DNA of 17,924 nt from Pseudomonadota bacterium (GTDB lineage Bacteria; Pseudomonadota; Gammaproteobacteria; Burkholderiales; Burkholderiaceae): contig JAKORH010000162.1 of NCBI GenBank assembly GCA_029777935.1, forward strand, positions 1 through 17,924, given 5' to 3'. The notes beneath the pieces were generated by a model. That model worked only from the letters and a program-made list of their open reading frames with translations, had not been told where the DNA came from and made no database searches. Shown piece by piece: positions 7,767 to 14,345 of the stretch (positions are counted from its first letter, which is position 1; each line of letters starts with the position of its first letter). A program made the translations under genes and the position numbers.

Positions 7767-7786
7767 GCGTAGCGGGAACGCGGCGG

Positions 7787-8563
7787 TCAGGCGCCACGGC
7801 GCAGCGTGGGCAGGCCCACGCCGGCCGCGTCGAAGCCGCCGTCGACCGCGAGGATCTGGCCGTTGATGTAGCTCGCTTCCGGGCTGCACAGGAATCCGAC
7901 CGCGTTGGCGATTTCCTCGACGGTCCCGTAGCGGCCGAGCGGAATCACGTCGTGATAGTCCTGCCGGATCGCGGGCGTGTGAACCTGTTTCGCCATATCG
8001 GTATCGACCGGGCCCGGCGCGACCGCGTTCACGCGGATGCCGACGGCGCCGAGTTCGGTCGCCTGCTGCCGCGTCAGATGGATCAAAGCCGCCTTGCTGG
8101 TGCCGTAGGCGACGCGCAAGGTGCTCGCGCGCAGGCCGGAGATCGACGCGATGTTGACCACGCTGCCGCCGCCGTGCTTCAGCATCATCGGCGCGCACGC
8201 CGCCGTGTACAGGAACGGGCCGTTCAGATTCGTGGCGAGCACATCGAGCCACTCCTCGAACGTCGTCTGCAGGATCGGCTTGAACACCGCCACGCCGGCG
8301 TTGTTGATCAACGCGTCGAGCCGCTCGAACCGCTGCTCGGTCTGCGCAACGGCGGCGCGCACCTGCTCGGGCTGCGACACGTCGAAGGGCAGCGAGAGCA
8401 CGCGTGCCGCATCGGCGAACTCCGTCATCGCGCGCGCGAGCGCGGGCGCATCGCGGTCGAGCAGCGCGACGCGCCAGCCGCGCGCGTAGAACCAGTGCGC
8501 GATCGCCAAGCCGATGCCGCGCGCGGCTCCGGTGACGAGGGCGGCATGCGTCGTTTCGGCCAC
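7787..8563 (-). CDS. Short-chain dehydrogenase/reductase (SDR), probably NAD-dependent
   Basis: A 258-residue classical SDR of the usual length. It has the cofactor motif TGAARGIG (11-18), an acidic Asp36 after the second beta strand that favours NAD over NADP, NNAG (87-90), and the catalytic set Asn112, Ser140, Tyr153 and Lys157 (AYGTSK). APGPVDTDM and the C-terminal SYINGQILAVDGGF are also typical of the family. The enzyme should oxidise or reduce a hydroxyl/keto group on a small molecule in the cytoplasm; the substrate cannot be read from the sequence. The start is a GTG at 8563; its GAGGA (8571-8575) overlaps the stop codon of the upstream SDR, which argues for coupled translation. It is the last gene of the minus-strand TRAP operon, so its substrate is probably the imported acid or a breakdown product. 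Confidence 0.9.
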   Translation of the reverse strand: MAETTHAALVTGAARGIGLAIAHWFYARGWRVALLDRDAPALARAMTEFADAARVLSLPFDVSQPEQVRAAVAQTEQRFERLDALINNAGVAVFKPILQTTFEEWLDVLATNLNGPFLYTAACAPMMLKHGGGSVVNIASISGLRASTLRVAYGTSKAALIHLTRQQATELGAVGIRVNAVAPGPVDTDMAKQVHTPAIRQDYHDVIPLGRYGTVEEIANAVGFLCSPEASYINGQILAVDGGFDAAGVGLPTLRRGA

Positions 8564-8573
8564 CGCAGTTTCC

Positions 8574-9278
8574 TCAGCGCGGGTAGGCGCCGCTGTTGAC
8601 GTCGAGCGTGGTGCCGCTAACGTACTCCGGGCTGCTACTGCCCAGCCAGAACACCGCCGCGGCGACTTCCTCCGGCCGGCATACGCGGCCCGAGTGCACG
8701 CTGCGCATCACGCCATCCTTGCGCGACTGCGGCAACTGGTCGTACATGTCGGTCTGCGTCGGACCGGGTGCGACCGCGTTGACCAGCACGCCCTGCCTGC
8801 CGAGCGTCGACGCATAGCTCTTGGTGACGTTGAGCAGCGCCGCCTTCGTGGCGCCGTACCAGAGATCGGGATGCCCGGTGAAGGCCGCCACCGAGCCGAC
8901 ATTGACGATGCGACCGCTGCCGCGCGCGGTCATCTGCGGCGCCACCGCTTCGATCAGCGCCACCGGCGCCTCGAGATTGACCGCGAGGATTTCCTGCTTG
9001 TGCGCGAGCGGGATCGCATCGAACGGATCGCAGTAGAGCACGGCGGCGTTGTTGACCAGCGTGTCGATGCGGCCCAGCGTGGCGATGAGCGCGGCGCTGC
9101 CGTCCAGCGCGCGCAGGTCGTACTGCACGCGGCGCACGGCGGCCGACTCGGCGAGATCGAAGCGCGAGAAATCCTTGTCGAGCGCCAGCACGCGCCAGCC
9201 CGCGGCCAGGAACACTTTCGTCGTGGCCAGCCCGATGCCGCGGCCGGCGCCCGTGATCAGAACGGTGGATGCATTCAT
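8574..9278 (-). CDS. Short-chain dehydrogenase/reductase (SDR), second of a pair
   Basis: A 234-residue classical SDR. Motifs: TGAGRGIG (9-16), Asp34 after beta 2 (LALDKD, NAD preference expected), NNAA (76-79, a common variant of NNAG), and the catalytic set Asn101, Ser129, Tyr141 and Lys145 (WYGATK), then APGPTQTDM and YVSGTTLDVNSG near the C-terminus. The ATG at 9278 has only a weak purine stretch ahead of it. The 13 bases before that start abut the end of the 340-bp repeat element, which now separates this gene from the TRAP permease. Its distal neighbour is another SDR ten bases away. Two different SDRs behind a TRAP importer suggest successive oxidation and reduction steps on one imported compound. 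It is only moderately similar to its neighbour by eye, so not a recent duplicate. Confidence 0.9.
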   Translation of the reverse strand: MNASTVLITGAGRGIGLATTKVFLAAGWRVLALDKDFSRFDLAESAAVRRVQYDLRALDGSAALIATLGRIDTLVNNAAVLYCDPFDAIPLAHKQEILAVNLEAPVALIEAVAPQMTARGSGRIVNVGSVAAFTGHPDLWYGATKAALLNVTKSYASTLGRQGVLVNAVAPGPTQTDMYDQLPQSRKDGVMRSVHSGRVCRPEEVAAAVFWLGSSSPEYVSGTTLDVNSGAYPR

Positions 9279-9291
9279 TTCCGTGTCATCT

Positions 9292-9316
9292 AGAACCTAT
9301 CCGTGAATAATTCGTG
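9292..9316 (+). repeat. Left terminal inverted repeat of the 340-bp element
   Basis: Begins AGAACCTATCCGTGA and matches the reverse complement of 9607-9631 at 23 of 25 positions; the two differences are at the 16th and 20th bases. It ends 13 bases before the start codon of the downstream SDR gene. Confidence 0.85.
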
Positions 9317-9412
9317 TGTGCGACGGGCCGCTTTGGCTTGCCGTGCTAGGCGCGAGGAGCGCGGTTTGGTTCATCCAAATAAGCGACGAGCAACAACGCA
9401 ATGCGAGCCACT

Positions 9413-9435
9413 GCGCAGGCGCTTTGCGCCTGCGC
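9413..9435. repeat. 10-bp perfect hairpin inside the element
   Basis: GCGCAGGCGC (9413-9422) pairs fully with GCGCCTGCGC (9426-9435) around a TTT loop. It is the first strong hairpin of the internal series. Confidence 0.8.
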
Positions 9436-9459
9436 GCGTCCATACGCCCGATCGGGCCC

Positions 9460-9479
9460 GCAACGGCGGTCGCCGTTGC
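9460..9479. repeat. 9-bp perfect hairpin inside the element
   Basis: GCAACGGCG (9460-9468) and CGCCGTTGC (9471-9479) are perfect complements separated by two bases. A 12-bp palindrome, GCCCGATCGGGC, lies just before it at 9446-9457. Confidence 0.75.
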
Positions 9480-9499
9480 TCGGCGGCCCGTCCCTTCGG

Positions 9500-9600
9500 G
9501 TTGTCGCCAGAAAGCCCGGCTGCGGTGTTGCCCGGCTTGGCCGTAGGCCGGGCTACTGTCCTGCGCCGGGCGCCTTGCATCCGGGCTTTCTGGCGACAAC
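9500..9600. repeat. 20-bp perfect inverted repeat forming a long stem inside the element
   Basis: GTTGTCGCCAGAAAGCCCGG at 9500-9519 is exactly the reverse complement of 9581-9600. The 61-base interval contains a smaller stem, CCCGGC at 9531-9536 with GCCGGG at 9547-9552. A perfect 20-bp stem cannot be chance and would fold in RNA from either strand. Confidence 0.9.
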
Positions 9601-9606
9601 GCATCG

Positions 9607-9631
9607 CACGAGTTACTCACGGATAGGTTCT
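9607..9631 (-). repeat. Right terminal inverted repeat of the 340-bp element, overlapping the dctM 3' end
   Basis: The inverted counterpart of 9292-9316. Read on the minus strand it runs into the TRAP permease frame and supplies codons for Arg-Thr-Tyr-Pro and the TGA stop at 9617-9619. Confidence 0.85.
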
Positions 9632-11506
9632 TAGGAAGCCCGTCGACAGCCACGGCACGGCGGCGACGACGAAGACGCCGGCGAGCAGCGCCAGCAGGTA
9701 GCCGATGATGGGACGGATGCCTTCGTCGGGATTCACGCGGCCGATCGCGCAGGCGGCGTAGTAGCCGACGCCCAGCGGCGGCGCGAACAGGCCCACGCCC
9801 ATCGCGAGGATCACCACCATCGCGTAGTGAACCTGGTGCACGCCGGCCTGCTGCGCGATCGGAAACAGCAGCGGTCCGAACAGCACGATCGCGGGAATGC
9901 CTTCGAGCACCGATCCGAGCACGACAAAGGTCAGGATCGACACCGCAAGGAAAGTCGGCGCGCCGCCCGGCAGCCCGGCCATCATCTCCGCCAGCGCGCG
10001 CGAGAAGCCCGATTGCGTCAGCCCCCAGGCCATCGCGGTGGCAGTGCCGATGATGAACAGGATCGCGCCGGACAGACTCGCGGTGTCGATGAGCATCGGC
10101 GCCAGCCGCGACCACGTGAACTGGCGGTAGATGAGCAGGCCGGCCAGCACTGCATACACGATGCCGATGGTCGACACCTCGGTCGCCGTGGCCACGCCTT
10201 CGACCACGGCGGCGCGGATCACGAACGGCAGCGCGAGCGCCGGCGCCGCGACCACGAAGTGGCGTGCGATCTCCTTCCACGGCGCACGCCTCACGTGCGA
10301 CAGATCCTCGCGCCGGTAACGGAACCAGACCACCACGCACAGGGTCAGGCCGACCACCAGCGCCGGCAGCAGGCCGCCGGTGAACAGCGCCGCGATCGAC
10401 ACGCCGGTCACCGATCCGATCGTGATCAGCACGAGGCTCGGTGCGATGGTTTCCGTTTGCGCGCCGGTCGCCGACAGCAGCGCGACGAGATCGCCGGGAT
10501 TGGCGCCGCGCTGCTTCATCTCGGGGAAGAGCGCCGGCGCGACCGCCGCCATGTCGGCCGCCTTCGAGCCGGAGATGCCCGACACCAGATACATCGCGCC
10601 GACCAGCACGTACGACAGCCCGCCGCGCACGTGGCCGAGCAGGCTGGCGAGAAACGTCACCATCGCGCGCGCCATGCCGGTCATCTCGATCAGCAGGCCG
10701 AGGAACACGAACAACGGCACCGCGAGCAGGATCAGGTGCGACATCCCTTCGTCCATGCGACCGATCATCACCGGCATCGGCGTGCTGGTCGTCAGCGCGA
10801 GATAGCCGAAGGTCGCCAGGCCGAAGGCGAACGCGATCGGCACGCCGGCGAACACGCACGACGCCGTCACGCCGACGAAGAAGATCAACAGGTTCAGGCG
10901 CCCCAGAGGCTCCAGCCACGGGCCGGCAATCCAGAACGCGGCGACCACGCCGCCGCTGATCGCGACAGCCATGATCGATTCCCTGAGCGACGCCGCGCGC
11001 AGCAGCCGCAGCAGCGCGAACACGATCATCAGCGCGATGCCGATCGGCAGCGCCGACGCGCGCCACGCGTTGGAGATTTCCAGCGCCGGCGTGGTGACCG
11101 GAAGCTCCTCGACCGCGTACTGCCACGCAGGCCACGCGACGAGGCCGAGAAACGCGAGGCACGCCGCGGTCGCCACGGCTTCGAACCACGCGCGGCGCGC
11201 GGCGGAGGCCTTGGCGACGAGCGCGGTCATCCGCATGTGCTCGGCGCGGCGCAGCGCGATCACCGCGCCGAGCATCGCCAGCCACAGGAACAGGATCGAT
11301 GCCAGTTCGTCGGACCACACCAGCGGGCGGCGCAGTCCGTAGCGCGCGACCACGCCCGACAGCAGCACGACCACTTCGATCAGCACCAGCGCCGCGGCGG
11401 CGAACTCGACGCTGCGGCCGAGCAGCTCGTTGACCGCCGCCAGCGCGCGGCCGCCGGCGCCGAAGTCGCCGCGCGCAGCCGTGCTCGCGCCGTGTTCCGG
11501 GCTCAC
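9617..11506 (-). CDS. dctM: TRAP transporter fused permease (DctQ-DctM)
   Basis: A 629-residue inner-membrane protein joining the small DctQ and large DctM subunits of a tripartite ATP-independent periplasmic transporter. Residues about 20-190 are the four-helix DctQ part (LVWSDELASILFLWLAMLGA is diagnostic); residues about 200-625 are the DctM part, with GVPIAFAFGLATFGYL, VPLFVFLGLLIEMTGMA, GISGSKAADMAAVAPALFPE and VFGYY-like GVGLFAPPLGVGYYAAC. It uses an ion gradient to import the solute delivered by the DctP protein. The GTG at 11506 overlaps the dctP stop as GTGA, which sets the start. The native end appears to be ...PWLSTGFL; the last four residues (RTYP) and the stop come from the inserted 340-bp element, a change likely to be tolerated at this terminus. 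Same operon as dctP and two SDR genes. Confidence 0.92.
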   Translation of the reverse strand: MSPEHGASTAARGDFGAGGRALAAVNELLGRSVEFAAAALVLIEVVVLLSGVVARYGLRRPLVWSDELASILFLWLAMLGAVIALRRAEHMRMTALVAKASAARRAWFEAVATAACLAFLGLVAWPAWQYAVEELPVTTPALEISNAWRASALPIGIALMIVFALLRLLRAASLRESIMAVAISGGVVAAFWIAGPWLEPLGRLNLLIFFVGVTASCVFAGVPIAFAFGLATFGYLALTTSTPMPVMIGRMDEGMSHLILLAVPLFVFLGLLIEMTGMARAMVTFLASLLGHVRGGLSYVLVGAMYLVSGISGSKAADMAAVAPALFPEMKQRGANPGDLVALLSATGAQTETIAPSLVLITIGSVTGVSIAALFTGGLLPALVVGLTLCVVVWFRYRREDLSHVRRAPWKEIARHFVVAAPALALPFVIRAAVVEGVATATEVSTIGIVYAVLAGLLIYRQFTWSRLAPMLIDTASLSGAILFIIGTATAMAWGLTQSGFSRALAEMMAGLPGGAPTFLAVSILTFVVLGSVLEGIPAIVLFGPLLFPIAQQAGVHQVHYAMVVILAMGVGLFAPPLGVGYYAACAIGRVNPDEGIRPIIGYLLALLAGVFVVAAVPWLSTGFLRTYP

Positions 11507-12507
11507 GCGAGCTTGCCGCTCGCGCGCTCGAGCAGCGCCCAGGCCTCGTCGCCGTACTTGCCCTTCCACTCGGTGTAGAAGCCGGCAGCGCGCAGGCGGT
11601 CGCGGAAAGGTTCGGTCTTCGGCTGGTTGAAGATCATGCCCTTGTCGGCGAGATCCTTCCGCAGCGTGGCGTTCAGCTGCGCCACATCGGCGCGCTCCTT
11701 CACCGCCGCCTGGTTGATGTGTTTGGCGACGACGGTGCGCACGTCGGCGGGAAGCCGCTCCCACGCGCGCTTGTTGGCCAGGAACCAGAACCCGTCCCAC
11801 ATGTGGTTGGTCAGCGAGCAGTACTTCTGGACTTCGTACAGCTTTGCCGTCGAGATGATCGCCAGCGGATTCTCCTGCCCCTCGACGACCTTGGTCTGCA
11901 GCGCGGAGTAGACCTCGTTGAAGTTGATCGATGTCGGCGCCGCGTCGAACGCCTTGAACATCGACGTCCAAAGCGGCGACACCGGCACGCGGATCTTCAT
12001 GCCCTTCAGGTCGTCCGGCGTGACGATCGGCTTGACCGACGAGGTGATCTGGCGAAAGCCGTTGTCCCAGATCCTTTCCATCACGGCGAGATTGGCCTTC
12101 TCGATCTGCGCGCGCACGTACGCGCCCAGATCGCCGTCCATCGCCTTCCACACCGTGTCGTAGCTCGGGAAAGCGAAACCGATGCCGTTGATCGACGCGG
12201 CCGGCACCAGCGTCGACAGGATCAGCCCCGACAGCGTGAAGAACTCGACGCCGCCCGAGCGCACCTGGCTCAGCATGTCCGTATCGGAGCCGAGCTGGTT
12301 GTTGGGGAAGATCTGGATGTCGACGCGGCCCCTGGTCTCGTCGCGAATCGCGTCGCTCATCTCCCTGGCGCGAATGTTCAGCGGGTGCGAAAGCGGAAGA
12401 TTGTTGGCGTACTTGTAGCTGAATTCGGCCTTCTGCGCGAAGGCGCGGGCAAGCGGCAGGACTGCGGCGCCGGCGCCGGCGAGCAGTTTGCGTCGCGTGA
12501 TGCTCAT
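11503..12507 (-). CDS. dctP: TRAP transporter solute-binding protein (DctP family)
   Basis: A 334-residue periplasmic binding protein of normal length. The N-terminus MSITRRKLLAGAGAAVLPLA has twin arginines before a hydrophobic core and a likely cleavage after AFA (22-24), so Tat export is probable. Family landmarks are NNLPLSHPLNIRA, FPNNQLGSDTDMLSQV, and DDLKGMKIRVPVSPLW with Arg173, the arginine that in studied TRAP proteins clamps the substrate carboxylate, followed by FNEVYSALQTKVVEGQENP. A carboxylate ligand is therefore expected; which one is not visible. The ATG at 12507 has AGGAG at 12515-12519. It is the first gene of the minus-strand operon and overlaps the permease by four bases. 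The promoter must lie in 12508-12735. Confidence 0.93.
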   Translation of the reverse strand: MSITRRKLLAGAGAAVLPLARAFAQKAEFSYKYANNLPLSHPLNIRAREMSDAIRDETRGRVDIQIFPNNQLGSDTDMLSQVRSGGVEFFTLSGLILSTLVPAASINGIGFAFPSYDTVWKAMDGDLGAYVRAQIEKANLAVMERIWDNGFRQITSSVKPIVTPDDLKGMKIRVPVSPLWTSMFKAFDAAPTSINFNEVYSALQTKVVEGQENPLAIISTAKLYEVQKYCSLTNHMWDGFWFLANKRAWERLPADVRTVVAKHINQAAVKERADVAQLNATLRKDLADKGMIFNQPKTEPFRDRLRAAGFYTEWKGKYGDEAWALLERASGKLA

Positions 12508-12735
12508 GTGGTCACTCCTGGTCGGGACGGATCCCCTTGGCGTTGAAGATCGGCGCGGCGGCGCCGACGAGTCCGGGCCGGGTGGCCGGCCGTCACGGTC
12601 CGAAGAGGGACAACGGCCGCCGCGCGCGAAGCGTAGCAAAGGCGCCGCGGCCACCGCTGCAGGCGACGCAGGTCAGGAGTGAAGCAGGCCCGGCGCGGCA
12701 GTCACCGCGCGCGGCGCCGTCGCAGGTTCCGGATC

Positions 12736-12767
12736 TCGGGCAAACGTGGCTGCGCCACTTTGCCCGA
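12736..12767 (-). terminator. Strong hairpin after the porin gene, probable transcription end signal
   Basis: TCGGGCAAA (12736-12744) pairs with TTTGCCCGA (12759-12767), and inside it GTGGC (12746-12750) pairs with GCCAC (12754-12758) around a TGC loop: 14 base pairs with one unpaired base. It lies 20 bases past the stop of the minus-strand barrel gene, separating it from dctP. There is no T-run after it, so it may terminate imperfectly or protect the 3' end. The remaining bases 12508-12735 have no gene and should carry the dctP promoter; I see no clear motif. Confidence 0.55.
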
Positions 12768-12786
12768 TCCCCGTGCGGGCGGGCAC

Positions 12787-13428
12787 TCAGAAGTGATAGG
12801 CCAGGCCGACCGTATAAAGGTCGGCATCGGTGCGGCCGGTCGTGCTGTCGGTGCCGATGCGGTTGTAGCGGTCCCACTCGAGGTCGGCCGACACGTTGCG
12901 GTTGAAGTCGTAGCTGACGCCGAGACCGAACGTGACCCCGTTGCCGTCGTGGCTCGTGTTCGAAACCGTCGCCAGGCCGGTCGAACTGGCGTCGAGCTTC
13001 GAGTGCGTCCATCCCCATCCGAGCTTGCCGTACGCGGAGAATCCGTTCTCGAGCGGCACGATACCGACCGCGTCGAGCGCGAAGCCATCGGCCTTGAACT
13101 TGCCGTTGATCGTATCGGCCACCGGCGAGTTCACGGTCGCGCTGAGATTGTGGCTGCCGAAGTTGGCGTAGTCGCCCTCGACCGCGAACCACCGGTTGAT
13201 CCGGTAGCCGAGCGTCAGGCCATAGGCGGTGTCGTTGCGGTCGAGCGAGGTCGAGGTGCCGAGCCCCTGCGCGGCGAACGCGCGATCGATTCGATCGCCG
13301 CCGGAGCTCAGGTTCGCGGTGCCGACATTGGCACCGATGTAGGCACCGCTGTCGTCGGCGGCGCGCGCCACTCCGGCCAGGGTGACGCCGAGCGCGGCGA
13401 GGCAAAGGGCAATTGTCTGCTTCTTCAT
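12787..13428 (-). CDS. Small outer-membrane beta-barrel protein (OmpA/OmpX-like, porin-type)
   Basis: A 213-residue protein with a Sec signal peptide (MKKQTIALCLAALGVTLAGV, cut after ARA at 23). The mature part alternates amphipathic strands: SGAYIGANVGTANL, DTAYGLTLGYRINRWFAVEG, GFSAYGKLGWGWTHS, GVTFGLGVSYDFNRNVSADLEW, and a final strand DLYTVGLAYHF ending in Phe, the signal recognised by the barrel-assembly machinery. Length and pattern fit an eight-stranded barrel of the OmpA-membrane/OMP_b-brl type without a peptidoglycan domain. The ATG at 13428 has GGGAG seven bases upstream. It diverges from an OmpR-type regulator 212 bases away, a common arrangement when the regulator controls the porin. 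Its exact role (small-molecule pore, adhesion or structure) cannot be told. Confidence 0.88.
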   Translation of the reverse strand: MKKQTIALCLAALGVTLAGVARAADDSGAYIGANVGTANLSSGGDRIDRAFAAQGLGTSTSLDRNDTAYGLTLGYRINRWFAVEGDYANFGSHNLSATVNSPVADTINGKFKADGFALDAVGIVPLENGFSAYGKLGWGWTHSKLDASSTGLATVSNTSHDGNGVTFGLGVSYDFNRNVSADLEWDRYNRIGTDSTTGRTDADLYTVGLAYHF

Positions 13429-13640
13429 CGTGTAACTCCCTGCGCATGCGTGCGCGAAATGATTGGAAGGAAAACCGGCAAGCGGTTCCAGGGAATTGGA
13501 GCGCGCGCGTGTCAACGCAGTGCGTCGCACCCGGCGCGGTTTGTGAACCGGCGGTAACAACTCGTCAGCAGAGCTTGCACGTGCGGGCGCGCCCGGAGCG
13601 GGCCGTTATGCTTGCCGTCAATTCCCTCTTCGGCAGCGCG
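13429..13640. promoter_or_regulatory. Divergent control region of the barrel gene and the two-component operon
   Basis: The 212-base gap lies between divergent starts and is less GC-biased near its centre. GTAACAA at 13554-13560 resembles the GTAACA half-site used by OmpR-type regulators, and GTCAACG at 13511-13517 could be a second, weaker copy in the same direction; the spacing is about four helical turns. This is a suggestion from a short motif only. GGAG at 13595-13598 could serve an alternative ATG at 13608 for the regulator. Confidence 0.35.
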
Positions 13641-14345
13641 ATGAAGCAGCGCATCCTGGTCGTCGACGACGACCCCGGTTTACGCGACCTCTTGTCCGGT
13701 TATCTGGGCGACGCGGGTTTCGAGGTGGTTGCCTGCGCCGACGGCGGGGCGATGTGGCACGAACTCGGCACCGGCCGCTTCGACCTCGCCGTGTTCGACG
13801 TCATGCTGCCGGGCGACGATGGCCTGACCTTGTGCCGCAACGTGCGCGCGCGTTCGCCCTTGCCGATCCTGATGCTGACCGCGCGCGGCGACGAAGTCGA
13901 CCGCGTGATCGGACTGGAGATGGGCGCCGACGATTACCTTTCGAAACCGTTTTCTCCACGCGAACTGCTGGCGCGTGTCCGCAGCATCCTGCGCCGGGTG
14001 TCCGAGCGCGCGCCCGCGGCCGCCGCGCTGGTGAGCTTCGCCGGCTGGACGCTCGATCTGGCCGCCCACAACCTGCGCGATCCGGGGGGCGTGGTCGTGC
14101 CGCTGCCCACCGGCGAATTCCGCCTGCTGCGCGCGCTGGCGGAAAACCTCAACCGCGTGCTGACGCGCGACCAGTTGATCGACGCGCTGGCCGGACGCGA
14201 GGCGAGCCGCGTCGATCGCACCGTCGACGTGCTGGTCAGCCGGCTGCGCAAGCGGCTCGGCGACGACGCGCGCGAGCCGCGGCTGATCCGCACCGTGCGC
14301 AGCGAGGGCTACATGCTGGTGACGAATCCCGCGCCGACCGCATGA
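13641..14345 (+). CDS. OmpR-family response regulator
   Basis: A 234-residue DNA-binding regulator. The receiver domain (about 3-118) has the acidic pocket DDD at 9-11, the phospho-acceptor Asp53 (VFDVMLPG), Thr80 and Lys102 (LSKPF), all intact. The winged-helix output domain (about 128-230) has PTGEFRLLRALAENLNRVLTRDQL and the recognition-helix segment RTVDVLVSRLRKRLGD, ending IRTVRSEGYML. It should bind promoter DNA when phosphorylated by the kinase that overlaps its stop codon by ATGA. The ATG at 13641 gives the canonical short N-terminus; an ATG at 13608 with GGAG at 13595-13598 would add 11 residues and cannot be excluded. The divergent barrel gene is the likely target, by position. Confidence 0.92.
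   Translation: MKQRILVVDDDPGLRDLLSGYLGDAGFEVVACADGGAMWHELGTGRFDLAVFDVMLPGDDGLTLCRNVRARSPLPILMLTARGDEVDRVIGLEMGADDYLSKPFSPRELLARVRSILRRVSERAPAAAALVSFAGWTLDLAAHNLRDPGGVVVPLPTGEFRLLRALAENLNRVLTRDQLIDALAGREASRVDRTVDVLVSRLRKRLGDDAREPRLIRTVRSEGYMLVTNPAPTA

Larger units (their letters stand above)
9292..9631. mobile_element. 340-bp non-autonomous, hairpin-rich element with terminal inverted repeats
   Basis: The two ends are inverted copies: AGAACCTATCCGTGA is identical at both, and 23 of 25 terminal bases match (9292-9316 against 9607-9631). Immediate flanks share TA (CTA on the left, TTA on the right if the ends are taken one base in), which would fit a TA or YTAR-type target as used by IS630 or IS5 relatives, but the duplication is imperfect. 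No transposase is encoded; the short frames inside are Arg-rich and depend on the repeats. The interior is a series of hairpins: 9365-9379 (weak), 9413-9435, 9446-9457, 9460-9479, and a long stem 9500-9519/9581-9600 enclosing 9531-9552. It is best described as a MITE-like element. It lies within an operon between the TRAP permease and an SDR gene. Confidence 0.75.

Noticed and set aside
6873..8252. 459-codon minus-strand frame covering the small basic gene and part of the first SDR
   Set aside because: Inside 7787-8252 it is an off-frame reading of the SDR, and elsewhere it lacks coding character; the SDR frame is unambiguous.
9303..9626. Short open frames inside the 340-bp element on both strands
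   Set aside because: They run through the hairpins and terminal repeats, have Arg-rich products with no domain and no ribosome site; openness follows from base composition.
9827..11578. 583-codon plus-strand frame opposite the TRAP permease
   Set aside because: Product is dominated by Arg, His, Gln and Asp, the usual antisense of hydrophobic membrane helices.
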